Source: Trichostrongylus colubriformis
Lineage: Eukaryota; Nematoda; Chromadorea; Rhabditida; Trichostrongylidae
Length of the DNA stretch: 64,000 nucleotides
Direction: 5' to 3'
Assembly (NCBI GenBank): GCA_963978905.1
Contig: OZ022256.1
Coordinates: 37,000,001 to 37,064,000, forward strand
Shown: piece after piece, positions 45,501 to 57,473 of the stretch
Position numbering within the stretch: position 1 is the stretch's first letter
How the letters are laid out: every line of letters begins with the position of its first letter
Position numbers and translations under genes: made by a program
Notes under the pieces: generated by a model
Databases searched by the model: none
Seen by the model: the letters and a program-made list of their open reading frames with translations, nothing else
What the model was told of the DNA's origin: nothing

Positions 45501-46245
45501 AAAAAGTAAAAGGCTTGGTCAAGGAGAACGGGTTTCTTTACAAAAAGAAAAGGAGCAAGCCTCAGAGAACATTAATATATTGTAGAAAGACCACGACTTT
45601 TGATGACAGCGGCACAGCGGGACGGCATAGCGGTGGCACTCCAAAAACAAAAAATTCATATAACCGCGTAACCTATACCGTTGAGCGCCATAATAGTATA
45701 CTAAGTATGCAGTGTATCCAAGTACAACATACTACTTAGATCGGTGCAGTTGCAAAAAAGTTACAAGTGAAAAACCCCAAGCGAAAGACCATTTCGCCGA
45801 AGACTTTTGAGCGCTATTGTATCTAGAATTTCGCAGCATTAAATATTTTGGATAAGCGCTCAAAATAGGAGCGAAATTCAGCGAGTATGGATGGGTGGTA
45901 TCGAGAATCGCTTTCTGGGACAATGCGTCCCAATGCTAGGACGCAATTCTCGGAAGGGCGAGGCGAGCGCGCGATGTTCCACGTGGCAGACGCGTGAAAA
46001 ACTCGCAGTCGCCAACGTGCTAAGTCGGCAATCCCTCAAGACTTCCCAGTTAGTGATCCTACGTTCAGAGTCTCTATTCGAACCATCTTCTTCAGCCAAG
46101 GTCGTTCACTCCTCGGTGTCCTCGGATACTGACCACAGGAGCGGAGTTTCTGCGCGTCACACGTGTGACGTCCTAGCATTAGGTCTTTCTGGCAAGTTTT
46201 GGAGATACTGTTGTGAATAGGTTTCTCCATCAGCCGGCCCGTCAA
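42549..46245 (-). mobile_element. RTE-like LINE (endonuclease plus reverse transcriptase), degenerate
   Basis: Read from right to left: an endonuclease start (MVRIETLNVGSLTGKS, about 46095-46036); after an interruption, more endonuclease (GCVCAVSRINGRIMVVRM, and VVGDLNGHVGRDRRG near 44820); a linker with KRRWREYSMGF (44000); reverse transcriptase (GISVGIHQGSALSPLLFLLK and LYADDIALIADT near 43300); and a C-terminal part (RYLGSDMAEDGTIDQAVKAR, 43140-43080). The 3' end reads CTAGGTTAAAGAAGAAGATC near 42549, the A-rich tail typical of these elements. Many frame breaks make it inactive. The duplicated GGTATC...CTTTCTGGGACAA sequence at 45190 and 45898 flanks the interruption. Confidence 0.8.
45321..45819. 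mobile_element. Tc1-like non-autonomous element nested in the LINE
   Basis: Inverted ends CAGTAGCGCTCAAAAGTCTT at 45321 and, complemented, CAATAGCGCTCAAAAGTCTT ending at 45819, continuing CGGC, with TA on both sides (45319-45320, 45820-45821). Length 499 bp. CAGT/CAAT ends at TA fit Tc1-family elements. No recognisable transposase is inside. Confidence 0.8.
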
Positions 46246-48585
46246 CCTGGGCCTGACACTGGGAACGTCACCATTTTTTCAGTTTCTTGCAAGGCAGGGC
46301 TCTGTGCCTCGGCTGTGATTGGAGCCATTGGTCTTGAGTGAACAGACTTGAGCCTACACTAACCACTGTGCTAGGTGGGGCAGATAGTGACCGCAAAGTT
46401 ATCCAAGCTGCAGCATAAATTCTTTTTCAGTTTGAAGCTCTGCTTATGGCCAGCGAGGTCTAAAGTATGCGATCAGAAGACATCAAGAATCCACCTAGCG
46501 GGCAACAGCAGGCCCAGCATATCCCGAGCGTATCAATGGTAAAGGAAAAAGACGGTGTCGTGACGTCTCTTTTTGAGACGCGGATGCAGCATTACGGAGT
46601 AGTACTTTGATTCCCCGGGCACGGCTACATTTCTATTTCAGTCTGATTCAGTCTGACAGTATGAGTATGAGCATCTTTTCAACAAAATTAATCTGCAGCA
46701 GCGTGACTCAACGTCGACTTGCAGAGAAAGAAGCGCACCTACGCAAGTGCCAGCAGGACGACTTGTCATATTCCTGTTATGCATAGTGGTGACGGAGGAC
46801 ACCAAGCGCGTTCCAAAACTGCAATACCGCTCATTTTCTGATAAATCCATACCATGCGACGGATTAAACCTCGCAAACTGTTGCGCAGTCAAAACTATAT
46901 AGTGGATGAAATCGAGAAATGTGGACAGCGTTGGATTCGTCTCGTCGGTGCGACGAGTTCAACTATGTGTTAATGGTTGAATTTCGATGAGTAGTTCACC
47001 ACCTCTTCTTGAAAGCTTCCAGAAAACTCTTTTTTGCCTTTTTAGCAGAACTCGGACTCTTTTAGGCCTACATTCTCATGTTCAGTTGTCCCTCTTATAC
47101 TCTGCACAAGCTTTTTGATGAGAGCGGCATAGCTCGTGAACTGTGGATGCCGTAGGGGTTCAGATTATCTAAATCATTCCTTATCCGGGTCTCCAATTAT
47201 TCATTTACAACAATGAGCATTCCCTAATATATGATGTGATGGGTGGGAATAAGGTCACTGCTCCTGATGCCTTTCTGGTAGTTACTGCTCTGCTGCAGAG
47301 GGCAGCGAGGAGCGCTATCAAGACGTGAAAATATATGATATTCAGAATAAAATTTAGCGTGCTGAGTCTGGACCCGATAGGTGCAAGGATATTTTTTTGA
47401 AGCGATAAGAGAATCCAAATAGAAGATGAAAGGGCTTGCGTAGAAAGTATAATAAAAAATACCCAACACACGTTGTGATACTTGTTTGCTGCTGATTTTC
47501 GCCGCAGTCTGCGATGCGGAATTTGTTACGTATGCTGGATTATTTGTCACTGATAGTCTTGAAAAAGTTTGGACCCATCGTGTTGGCTTGACTTCCGTCC
47601 GGGACCGAAGTTTTTGCTCATATCTAGCGTACTTCTGGAAAATTCCCATACACCTCGCTAGCTGTTGTTGCACACAAAAGCAGAGAAACGCACAAAGTGC
47701 ATTCCCCTTTCATACAACATGCGCTCACCTTCCATTCAAACTCGCAATGGTATTTGAGGACGGCTTGACTTAGCAATGACCTTTCGGTTGCGACTGAAGT
47801 ACACCTCAGTGTATAGCCATCTTCCAAAGAGTTTCAGCTCAGTTCCCTGACATAAGAGAGATGGAGGGCTTGGTTGGCTTGAGAGGAGCAAATCCAGGCC
47901 CTGATCCTTAAACTTTTTGAAAAGTGGCTATACTGTACAATACTACAAAGTGTTTTGGTCGCATACACCAGCTAAGGCACTTGCTTTTATGGCACACCTA
48001 ATGATCAGAGTGATACGGATTTCTGTGCTGGTGGATACGCATTCTGCAATCAGTGAGATTATACCTTTATCACTAGCCACAAAAAACCGTTGATTCTAAC
48101 GCCGTTCACACTGCGACTGAAAACTAAGAAGGCCTCCTATGCGACTAGTGCATACGAGCGGTGGCTACCTCGTGGTCTAAGTCCCTGTAGCTCGTCGCGC
48201 TCGCTTCACTTCGTTTTACTCTGCTGCGAGCGCTCTACGAGCTGGTGCAATATCAAAAAAAATGGCATGAAGAGCATAATTTGAATATTTGAACAGGGTT
48301 TTTTGACTCGTTAGTCATTTGAGAGCCTCACTATCCTTTGTCTCTCAGTTACTGTAACCACTCAATAACTACTAACTCCAACCAGTGTAGTGGTGTGGAA
48401 TAGACGAACGGAGCTCAGAATAAACCCTTCAAAGGTTTTTAAGTTTCTGATTGCTTCTTGCTCGCTTGCTATAGACGTCACTGACAGAGCTCAGGTCGAA
48501 GTGTTTTCCAGGGTCTCGTTCCATTGAAAAATCCCCACAAAATCTTTATACTATCGCCATTCGAATCAGCTGGGTTGCATTCCAG
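46246..48585. other. No firm gene; exon-like segment at 47508-47660
   Basis: After a pyrimidine-rich acceptor (TTTTCGCCGCAG, ending 47507), the + strand reads CDAEFVTYAGLFVTDSLEKV and stays open to 47773. It looks coding-like but is unassigned, with no partner exon. Hydrophobic minus ORFs at 47205-47673 could not be matched to any family. Confidence 0.2.
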
Positions 48586-48726
48586 AGGATTCGACCAGCG
48601 CACCATATTCCTTTCTCACAGAGAAACGTTTCACTGTTTTGAAATTGCTTCTGATATCTTTGAGCGAACATTTCAGAGCGAGTTTTTGATTACACTTTTC
48701 AGTATTATGGGAATATGTCTCAAGAG
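48586..48726 (+). CDS. Exon of a possible Srab-like 7TM receptor
   Basis: Acceptor GCATTCCAG and donor AAGAG|GTAATT bound a 141-base exon (one base, 46 codons, two bases). It reads GFDQRTIFLSHRETFHCFEI, then ASDIFERTFQSEFLITLFSI and MGICLKR. A cysteine followed by EIA-S and then a hydrophobic segment recalls the N-terminus of Srab receptors. No start codon or next exon was found, so the assignment is tentative. Confidence 0.35.
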
Positions 48727-50466
48727 GTAATTCACTCAATAATTGTGTTAGTAATTGCTACGTATGCTTGACGTGGCATGCCAGTGGCCTCAGTCTCGTA
48801 TGCCGCAGGGTCTCTAATCTCTACCATCACTGTCCCGCCCCTACTACACCCGGATCGCCAGCTTCTAAGCACCACCCATTTCCTGTCATTGTCCTTCCGC
48901 TCCGTCGCGTGCAGTGAGAACTCACCCCTTTTCTCGCTTTTCTACGCTTATCGGTCCTGTGATATCGCCTCAATATTATGTTTTTAACTGCATTTTGCGG
49001 TCAGTTCCCGTGTGACAGAGAATAGACGACTCTTTCTACGCCGTGGTGTCTACGCCGTGGTGATATGGACAGAGAGCCGAATAGACCCTAAGGAAGCTAT
49101 TAACCGTCGCTTACCCTCATCTTCCAGAGGCGCCAGACGTTGACAAATGTCTGTGTTTTGGTTCCCTTACCGATAGGCAACTACAGCTGACAAAACCCTT
49201 AACCTGGAATTATACGGGAATAGATTGTAGCTCACAATCAGACACGATTCCAAAGCTGTTTCTAGTTCATAGCGCTTTCAGAAAGCGATTAAAGGCTTAC
49301 CGCCGCAAATGTTAGAAAACGCAGCTCCGAGTAAAACGTGTACTTTGGCCTGATTGGAAGGGAAACCATATAGTGGATTGGCCACATGTGCCCATTTCAA
49401 GGGGTTAATTGCATGAAATAAAATATCAGTGCCAAGTTTTCTCCTTGGTTATGGAATCCCCGGGAAACCAAGCTCGACGAATACAATTAGTTACCATCGG
49501 ATTTTCACACGAAATTCTTCTCCTTGAAAGTCTACTAATTCTAAGCTTTCCCTTCCTTCGTTTATCTTTCCCTCTTCTTTCCTCCTTGCGTAGTTCTCAA
49601 TTTCTCTAATGTCTCAGATAGGAAAATACCTGCTTACAAAAGAATAATCTTAAGAGTTGTTACGAAAATGTTACTTCTTTTGAAATGCACAAATGCAAAT
49701 GCACTTTCGCTCTTCAGGGTAATGCTAGCGCAACTGCTTCCTGAATCAGCTGTCTAATAGACCTTAGGAATAATTTCCTCCGTCGCACTACCGTTATGCA
49801 GCTGGACAGGACTACTTTATGTGCAATCAATGGAGGAGTTCGTAGCAAAAGCCAGCCTTTTACTCTGTTCAGAAATCATTTGCAGTTTCATGCCGCACTG
49901 TAGCGAAAGAGTTTCTACCACTAGTACCTATTTATAGAAACGAAAGAACCCTGTTGAACTGCCCTATTTGGGCGGATGTAAGCGTATTCTGCAGTTTTAT
50001 GTGGGGTAGATGATGTTTCGCTTTAGTTCAAAGATAATGAGAGTTTCCAACGATCTCAAAGGTTAGGCTGTAAGAAGTACCTCGCGTACTTTTTCATACT
50101 TTTCTGTGATCGTGCTTTCCATTTTGTTGCTCTACGTACGTATATTAAAGGAATCGTCTACGGAGATCTTATGATTCTAATTCCTCTTAAAATCACTTCT
50201 AGTTACAGCACATAAAACAAGAGAGCAGAGAAATGTTCGCTGTAACAAAGCAGTATCGAAAAGTGGGGGAAGGCAACTCGTTTTGACTTCCCGCCGAACA
50301 ATATTTGAGCAGCGGTCTGCGCGCGGGGCGCAGTTCACTGTTCGCACCCAACGTTTATTTCTTCTTCATCCTGCGACCCTGACCACGTGACCCGTAGCTC
50401 CTAGAGTACTGATGGCCACACCCCTCGAACTCCTTACTCCATCGGACGTCATTGAGGAGCCCTGTC
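48727..50466. other. No recognised gene
   Basis: Downstream exons for the 48.6 kb exon were looked for and not found. Short ORFs only. A fragment of a MITE M1 end (GGAATCGTCTACGG) is at about 50151. Confidence 0.25.
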
Positions 50467-50560
50467 CCAGCCAGATTTTTGTGTTTTCGCGTGAAACCTA
50501 TGGGGCAAGCATAGCATAATATATGGGTGCAAAAAACTCAAATTTCCGTTAACGATTCCT
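50467..50560. mobile_element. Half copy of MITE family M1
   Basis: TTTTCGCGTGAAACC...ATATATGGGTGCAAAAAACTC...CGATTCC matches the right half of copy d. The left half is missing. Confidence 0.6.
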
Positions 50561-50729
50561 TTGATGTAGAGGGACATCCCTTTAAGTGCACGTGTTGACT
50601 TGACTGACATATCGGAAATGTACCGCTTATACGTATATGCATGTACGATTCTGTAGTTAATGTTACTGTTCAACAACCAAAAGAGACACATTAGCACGCA
50701 ACAGGTAATTGGTCACATATAGCTCAAAG

Positions 50730-51146
50730 AAATCGTCTACGGAAAAATGACTTTCTTCTTTGCCCATAAATTTGTGTTGTATTTGCCTGGTAAGAGCAAC
50801 ATGCAAAGTTTCACGCGAAAAACATGAGGCCAAGATTTAGCTCTCCAAATTCTCGGCCGGGTGGGCGGGGCTTCTTATTAAAATCCCCGTCCCGCTGTCC
50901 GTCGCGGTTGAGAACGGAGAGTGGGACTGTTTACGTAATTTTCTCTTCTTTCAATGCGTCCGAGCGGCGGCGGGCGACGGGAAGGGCATTTGCTCGGAGG
51001 TTCCGCCCACCCGGCCAAGAATTATACGAGCTTTATCCTAGCCGGATTCTAACATTTGCGCGTATAACTTTGGATGCGGTCCTTATTAGGCAAATACAAC
51101 ATAAATATATGAGTAGCAGAAAAACTCATTATTCCGTAGACCACCT
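50730..51146. mobile_element. Fold-back MITE family M1, copy d (best preserved)
   Basis: Ends pair: AATCGTCTACGGAAAAATGA on the left and, complemented, GGTCTACGGAATAATGAG on the right. The arms carry TTTGTGTTGTATTTGCCTGG and its counterpart near 51085, then TTTCACGCGAAAA and TTGCGCGTATAAC. The centre is GC-rich (GGGCGGGGCTTC, GAGTGGGACTGTTTACG). It is the reference copy for the interrupted copies b and c. Confidence 0.8.
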
Positions 51147-52350
51147 TCAAGCACATCTGCTTCAGGTTTAAGCAGCTGTCAACATACTTGACTGGATGGA
51201 CGTCAGTGACGTCATTAGAGTCCATCCGCTGCTCCCATTCAATAATTGAGAGTACATAGGTGTCTGTGGGGTCTTCGTGAATAGTTTTTAAATGGAGGGT
51301 CATTCTGGTCCTTGTCTGGACGAAAAACCTTACACAGCAGACTATGACTAGCTGTTTGGAAACACCTCGAAAATATGTTTCTTGAACCGAATTAGTCTTA
51401 GGAGTAAAGGGGAGCGGTAGAGGGTATATCGTTGTATAACGATCTCTTCCCTACAAGTGTTTTATACTATGTTATACATAGATAAATCGAATGCAATTCT
51501 TCATGGAGCTGTCATGGTTTCCGGATTACCAAACTCCCTCAGCATGCAAAAGCCCCCAAGTACCATTGTGGTACCGTTGTGAAATGGTAAGGGGTCAGAG
51601 AGCCGGACCGCCGCCTTCTCATTTGACTTACTCGATTTATGTTTCATAGCGCCCATGCGCGCAATAAGTACGGGCGTAGGAGGAATGGTCGTGGATCGTG
51701 AGTGGTAAAATCACACAGTTCCTGAGCCGCTGATTATATCACTCAAAGAATTGCTAGAAATGAGTTCGTGTACTTTTTGTACTGTGCCATCGCATAGTGT
51801 GGGCCTTGATCACTCCATCGTCGCCCACTGAAAGGTTGACCCCTAAAACCGTCTGTGCTTTCTTGTCGCTGGTTATTCACTGATGAACGTCTTGCTGTTT
51901 CGGACACAATAGTGGATGTGATAGCAAGCATTCGCATCGTCAAGCAGTGGGCAGCAGAAGTGCAGTGCTTGCAGTGGTGACGGTATTAAGAGAATGACAT
52001 AGACAGAGCTACTTACAGGATTATATCTTGCATGGGAAATGAATCTGCATTTGAAAGCAGGGCTGGGAATCAAATGTAATGAAAGTGTAGCATGGAACTA
52101 CTTTAGTTAAATTATCTCACGTTATCACAACAGATGTGGGGGATAATGTGCTCAGGTGTAATGATGACGACATTTATCAAATCGTTGCAGTTTTTCAATT
52201 CATTCCATGGCTGCAGTGTTTCGAAAGAAATTGAATCGATGTCTTTGAAATTTGCCACCCATATGGCTTGAAAAAAGATATACAGGATCGTTTATACGAG
52301 ATATGCAATAATCCTCAGACTCAGTGAATATTGGCTATTCGCTGCTTTTA
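51147..52350. other. No recognised gene
   Basis: Short ORFs only, no recognised motif, RNA or transposon end. Confidence 0.25.
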
Positions 52351-52492
52351 TCACTCAATCCGGTGCGGTATTGTCAGCGGCATCTCTGCTTTACATGCTG
52401 TCCTCAGTTTTACATCTTCTTCCTTACAGCCATAACACCCACTCGTTAGAAGTTCTTTCAAATTTTTGGCCGTTTCTTCGACCATGTAAGTC
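52351..52492 (-). CDS. Putative terminal exon, unassigned
   Basis: After an acceptor reading ATGATTTCAG, the minus strand gives one base then TYMVEETAKNLKELLTSGCY, GCKEEDVKLRTACKAEMPLT and IPHRIE, followed by TGA. Composition is strongly coding-like, with charged helices and four cysteines, but I recognise no family. No upstream exon with matching phase was confirmed. The terminal exon candidate at 54.1-54.3 kb is on the same strand but has its own stop. Confidence 0.35.
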
Positions 52493-54104
52493 CTGAAATC
52501 ATAGTGGTGACAGCTTATAAATAGATAACCACAGCAAAAATGGCCAACAACAAGAGAGACCATCTAAGCAATATTGTATTTTTTCTTTTCACAGCTCCGC
52601 CAAATTATTAGGTTGAATAAAAAATTTTGCGACATCGGGGGCTATTTATAAGACATATCCATATTTATAATTACTAAGAGATATTCAACACATTGACGAC
52701 GAGGACTTTTCCACGTTGCGGTAGCACGGAAAGTGCGCTTATTTGTCGCATGGCGAGCGCAGGTTTACAGTTTCCTAGATAACCACGACACAGGATTCGT
52801 ATTGTTTAGTAAAATTTCGATAATAAGCAAGCAACTCTAGTAATGAATACGGTCACGCAGGAAGTAAAGGAAAAAGTTGATAGTATGGATGTTTTTGGAG
52901 ATCTATACGTATTTCTTCATATCTCCCTGCAACTAATAATTTACCAAAAGAAACAACGACAGTGCGTGACGGATGCACTGAGTTTTTTTACCTCGTATGT
53001 TTTGAGATCGCTCCTAATTGATAGCTCTAATAAATGTTTCTTTATTTGCTAATTCGTGTAAATTGATGGTTTTACATATTCAGATAGCTGATAATTTACG
53101 ACTGAAATAAGAACTTTGTAAGAATGTGAAGCAGTAGAGCACATCCGAAGCCATTCGTAGTGATAAAATCTGAAGTAGTCGTTACAAGGAAGAAATCGTT
53201 GTTTTTCAGAGATTTTTCTAACTTGCTGTCGGTCATCATAGTTCGACATGGTCCCATGGGTCAGACAAGCTGTCGGACAAGGTTGCCCGACATCGTCGTC
53301 AACGTTTTAATATGCAAATGTTAGAAAAAAGTGAACTTTTAGACAAAGCTAAATCAGTCTACTGTAGTGATGGCCGTCACGGCCTCCTCAGTAGCATTGG
53401 AGTCCAGGCTGTACGCGTGGTAAATAAGCAGACGAAACCGTCTCGGAAATCCGTCATTTTTATCGCTAACGTGGAGATTGGAGCAGTGTAGAGAAACTGT
53501 TTAATAGTGTCTGGTGTTTTCTTCATGTGCTCTACACATAGACATTTTTGTAAACTTTCTGCGAAAGTTTGAAAAAATATGCAAAAATTTTTCTATAACG
53601 CAATATGTATTACCACACCACCTGGTACCAGTATCACAACAACTGCTGAAATCTTGCGCATATTCCTCTAACAAACATTTACCTCACACTACATTTTACC
53701 TTTTTTCCTGTTCTCCAGAGACCTGAAGCCATCGACGGACCACCTTGCAACCACGATGCTTTGCTCAGCTTGAGGAGCTATCAGTCATTTCAGGATCCTT
53801 TAACCTTGTAATCATGTTATAATCTTATCATTCGAGGATTTCCAAGCTCTAAGAATTGGATTTCTTCAGCTTGAACTATGGAAATGTACTCACAAGCATG
53901 GCGATGTGAGTAGAATGGGCAAGGATTGAATGCTCAGATTTTGGGAGTTACATTCACACCTCGAGACACTTCTTAAATTATCTCTTTAACTCGTGATACA
54001 TATTTTCGGTCACTTCACTGAAACTCCGTAAGGAATGACGAGTTTGGATAGGATTTCTGTTTCATTTTCGTAACAGACCTAAAAAGTTTTTAATTAAAAA
54101 GGAA
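52493..54104. other. No firm gene
   Basis: Two weak exon-like segments: minus 53049-53249 (contains PCNDYFRFYHYEWLRMC), and + after a strong acceptor CCTGTTCTCCAG near 53717 (reads RPEAIDGPPCNHDALLSLRS before TAA). Neither has a supported partner. Confidence 0.2.
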
Positions 54105-54276
54105 TTATTCCTTCACCCCAACACGTGAAAGAACTTTCCCATTTTTTGAAGAGAGCTTCCCGTAGATATCTCTAAGTACACATTTCATAGGACATCCGAG
54201 CGGTTCCATTCTACAATACTCAAACATTTCTTTTTCCATTTCATTATCATAGACAAACTGAAGCCACGGTGGAGTT
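54105..54276 (-). CDS. Putative terminal exon, unassigned
   Basis: The minus frame is open from about 54320. With the acceptor GTAAATGCAG (ending 54277) it reads TPPWLQFVYDNEMEKEMFEY, then CRMEPLGCPMKCVLRDIYGK and a basic tail ending RVGVKE, then TAA. Codon pattern and composition look coding. No recognised domain and no start codon; upstream exons were not found. Confidence 0.3.
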
Positions 54277-54696
54277 CTGCATTTACGGCTATAGTTATAT
54301 GTATGCGCTAATTCTAGAAGCTTTTACCATTGGACAACCGTATTGACGGTTTTATCTGCAAAACATTTATGATCGCGCTTAACATACCTGATTGTTACTA
54401 AAGCTACCCCTTTTCAAGCAGCGCTACTGAGTCACATGCCAACTAGCAAACCTGTTCACTCGATCACCCATTGGTGACTGGATAGCCATCCGCAGAGGTC
54501 TCTACAGTTTTGAAAGACCTAATGCAATGCAACTGTGCTTCCGATCATCTAGGTAAATCTCTTCAAAACCTCCTCGCAGTCTTTCTTTGATCTGGTCCAG
54601 GCATCCCTATGTGTCCACTTTTTCTTACTGCTCAGCACTATCAAAGTGCTGCGATTGCACTCAGGACGTTGACTTTTTCATTTTATTATTGAGTGT

Positions 54697-55975
54697 TATC
54701 TTTTTCGCATTTTCCATTCCCCGTCCCTCCACACTGAATTACTTGCGACAATCTACCGTGAAAGAATGGAATTTCGGGACGGTGAAGTAATTGCTAGCTT
54801 TTTTCTCTTCACTGAGCCATTTTGTCGTGCACTGAGTGACAACTGATTTTTCAGGTCAGTTCCACCTTTATCTCATGACTTACGAACAGCTCTACGTGTT
54901 CGCGTTCATTTAGTTCCCCACCACAGAGTACGTACATATAGTCGTCGTACATTATCATGACTGCCCTCTGTCTAGACAGTGGCTTCTGTGATCACCTAGT
55001 CATCTTAGGTTGCATATATGTACTGTGTGATGAAGTCCTACAACCGCTGCCTCTCGCCCTTCAGTCGCACCCCGCCGTTCACAGACGGTGAGTTCAAGGT
55101 GAAGTTCCTGATGTCCGTAAGCCGATCAAAAGTGGGAAATTCCTTTCCTCCAAAAATTTCAAATGCAGCCATATGGTAATCTCAACCTCAAGACACAGGC
55201 ACCCTCAAGAAATGACTGTTGGTGCTGACTGGTGTACTCTACCTGTCACTCTTCTTCCAGGTTCAAACTAAACCTAGAGCACAACAATTTTGATTACCAC
55301 AAGTGGATATAACTGGCATAATGAAATTGCTGACGCCTTGAGGTGCAAACAATCCTACACTCACGCGGCAAGGGAAGGGCATCTTTATCGAAATACATGC
55401 AAACATAGTCTTGCTTCCATAGATATTTCAAGATCTTTATAAACCTTCTCACATTATTCAGTTACATGCTTTCCTTATATTGCTTGAACAGGGCGTTTGA
55501 AAAAGCGGAATCATCCCGATATTTTACTGTTTTCTAGGTAACTAATAAATTAAGTTCGTTTTGCTCTTTGTAGTTCATTGCCATTGTAGATTGTTGAAGC
55601 GCGATTGATGAAAGGCTTTGAAAGCAGCAACTGGCGTCTAGCAGCGACTATCCATTTAAGAGCGTGAAGGTTAATGGTTGGTTCTTACTGTGTGTTTTCG
55701 TTTTCGCACCATTCCCCGTCCCTCCCCATTAAATTTTTTCCGACAACCTACAAAGGAATTATGGGACGGTTAAAATAATTGCCAGCTTTTTTCTCTACAC
55801 TGAGCCATTTTGTCGTGCTCTGAGTGACAACTGAGTTTTCAAGTCAGCCCACTTTTATCTCATGACTCACGAACAGCTCTACAAGCTCGCGCTCATTTGG
55901 TTCCCCCCCCCCAAAGAGTAGTTATAGCCGTCGTGCATCATCATGCCGCCCTCTGCCTGGACAGTGGCTGACGCC
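54697..55975. repeat. Direct repeat pair (about 54697-54985 and 55700-55975)
   Basis: The two segments share order and sequence: CATTCCCCGTCCCTCC, then GCTTTTTTCTCT, CACTGAGCCATTTTGTCGTG, CGAACAGCTCTAC and CCGTCGT/CGTCGTACAT. They are separated by about 1 kb and diverged by perhaps 15%. Either a dispersed repeat family or a local duplication. No coding frame is shared. Confidence 0.6.
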
Positions 55976-56234
55976 CTTGAATAGCGAACCCCGCCCAATC
56001 GTCGCCATTCCTAAATGGCTGAGGTACAAGTGATCAAGGAACTTCGGCATGGTTGGGGATATTTCGGCGAGTTTTCGCACACAGGCATGTCGTAAACGCT
56101 TTTCGAAACAGCTAATTGTCTTCTCCTACATATGTTTCTGATTTATGGCAGTTACTCGTGGAGGCTGCAAAAATTTTTTCATTTTTTTCATTGCGTCATA
56201 CTTGATGAGTTTTTGTATTGTTTCTACACCGTCT

Positions 56235-56460
56235 TTGCGCACTGATTACTTGGCGACATGCCAATGAGAAACTCGTCCGGACTATCCTCCTCTACGGAAG
56301 GATCGTCCTCGTCGGAAGTCAACGGTGTGAAGGGGTTCCCTTTTTTCGCGTCTTTGGCCATTTCATTCCGTTTTTCTTCTCCGTCATACATATTACTGAG
56401 CACCTCGACTTTCACATTCACTACTTTTTTCACATTTCCTAATTTCTCTTAATGCTGCCT
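56235..56460. repeat. Partial copy of dispersed repeat R-C
   Basis: GATTACTTGGCGACATGCCA, then GGACTATCCTCCTCTAC, CGGAAGTCAACGGTGTG and CTTTGGCCATTTCATTCCG match the reversed R-C copy at 58075-58290. The minus ORF here is a by-product. Confidence 0.5.
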
Positions 56461-56709
56461 TTGAAGTGCCCAAGGTAGTGCAGTGACAATGGTGTCACCA
56501 CCACCTGCATAGCCATAAAATAATCCTGGATCAGTGTCCGAACATCCAATCAGGCCTCTATCTAAAAGTAGGTTACTAAACTGGTACCAGATCAGTCTGC
56601 CACTATAACCCCTAGGACATTGAATGGTGGTCACATCGCGTTCAAATGCCATCGTGCCATTACCATTAATCCCGAGTGAAAATGAATTTGGGGTCCAAGA
56701 GAGATTAAA

Positions 56710-56955
56710 GGAATCGTTTACGGAAAATGAGTTTCTTTGTCACCCATATATTCATGTTGCAAGAGCCGCATGCAAAGCTTCAAGCGAAAAAAATAGAATT
56801 CGGCAAAGATACAGCTACCCGTTTTTTGCTGGGTGGGCGGGGCCTCCGACTAAAAGCTACATCCCGTCGTCACCGCGGTTGGGAACGAAGAGTGGGACTG
56901 TTTACGTAACTTTCTGCTTCTACAATGCGACTCCGACCGCGGAGGATGAGTGACA
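56710..56955. mobile_element. Truncated MITE family M1, copy e
   Basis: It starts GAATCGTTTACGGAAAATGA and runs through GGGTGGGCGGGGCCTCC and GAGTGGGACTGTTTACGTAA. The right half is missing after about 56955. Confidence 0.65.
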
Positions 56956-57427
56956 TTGCAAGGTTTAAGAGCACATATCGCATGAAAATGAGTGAAGTGG
57001 TGCGTTACTGTGGTTGCTGAATATTTTATCACATTTTCCTCGTCGACGGCTTTTAATTACGCTTCAACGATCTTAGCCAACCTGTTGTAATGGATTCTAT
57101 TCATTCGATTCAGTGCATTCCGTTACTCTCAACGTTATTATGAGACAACAGCATTGGAACGATGATTTCTTTCCATTTCATTTTCACAACTGGATTTAGA
57201 GCACATGCTGCTTCTTTCTCCAAGCTTATCATTTCTCCCCGAACTGTTCAAAAAACATTCGAAGCCGAGGAACAGGTGCAGAGACAGGGTGCACCAATTC
57301 CTACCTGAAGACGTGGCTCGGTTATCGAATATTGAACTAATGTCCCCAGCTTAATACGGCTTCAACCTCTAATCGTGATTTCCGCGGAGTCCTTTCAAAC
57401 ATTCATACTGGTTACTTGTTTATTTTG
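56956..57427. other. No gene seen
   Basis: This short AT-rich stretch lies between the truncated MITE copy e and the poly(A) signal of the minus-strand terminal exon. No gene or repeat was recognised. Confidence 0.3.
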
Positions 57428-57433
57428 TTTATT
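57428..57433 (-). terminator. Poly(A) signal AATAAA
   Basis: AATAAA on the minus strand about 40 bases past the stop of the 57474-57632 exon. A second candidate lies a few bases further on. Position and spacing fit a nematode 3' UTR. Confidence 0.5.
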
Positions 57434-57473
57434 TTACAACTGTACATCTGTATCAGTAACTGAAATAAATTTT

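Noticed and set aside
47205..47673. Hydrophobic minus ORFs as membrane protein exons
   Set aside because: Two overlapping frames, no splice-consistent neighbours and no family motif.
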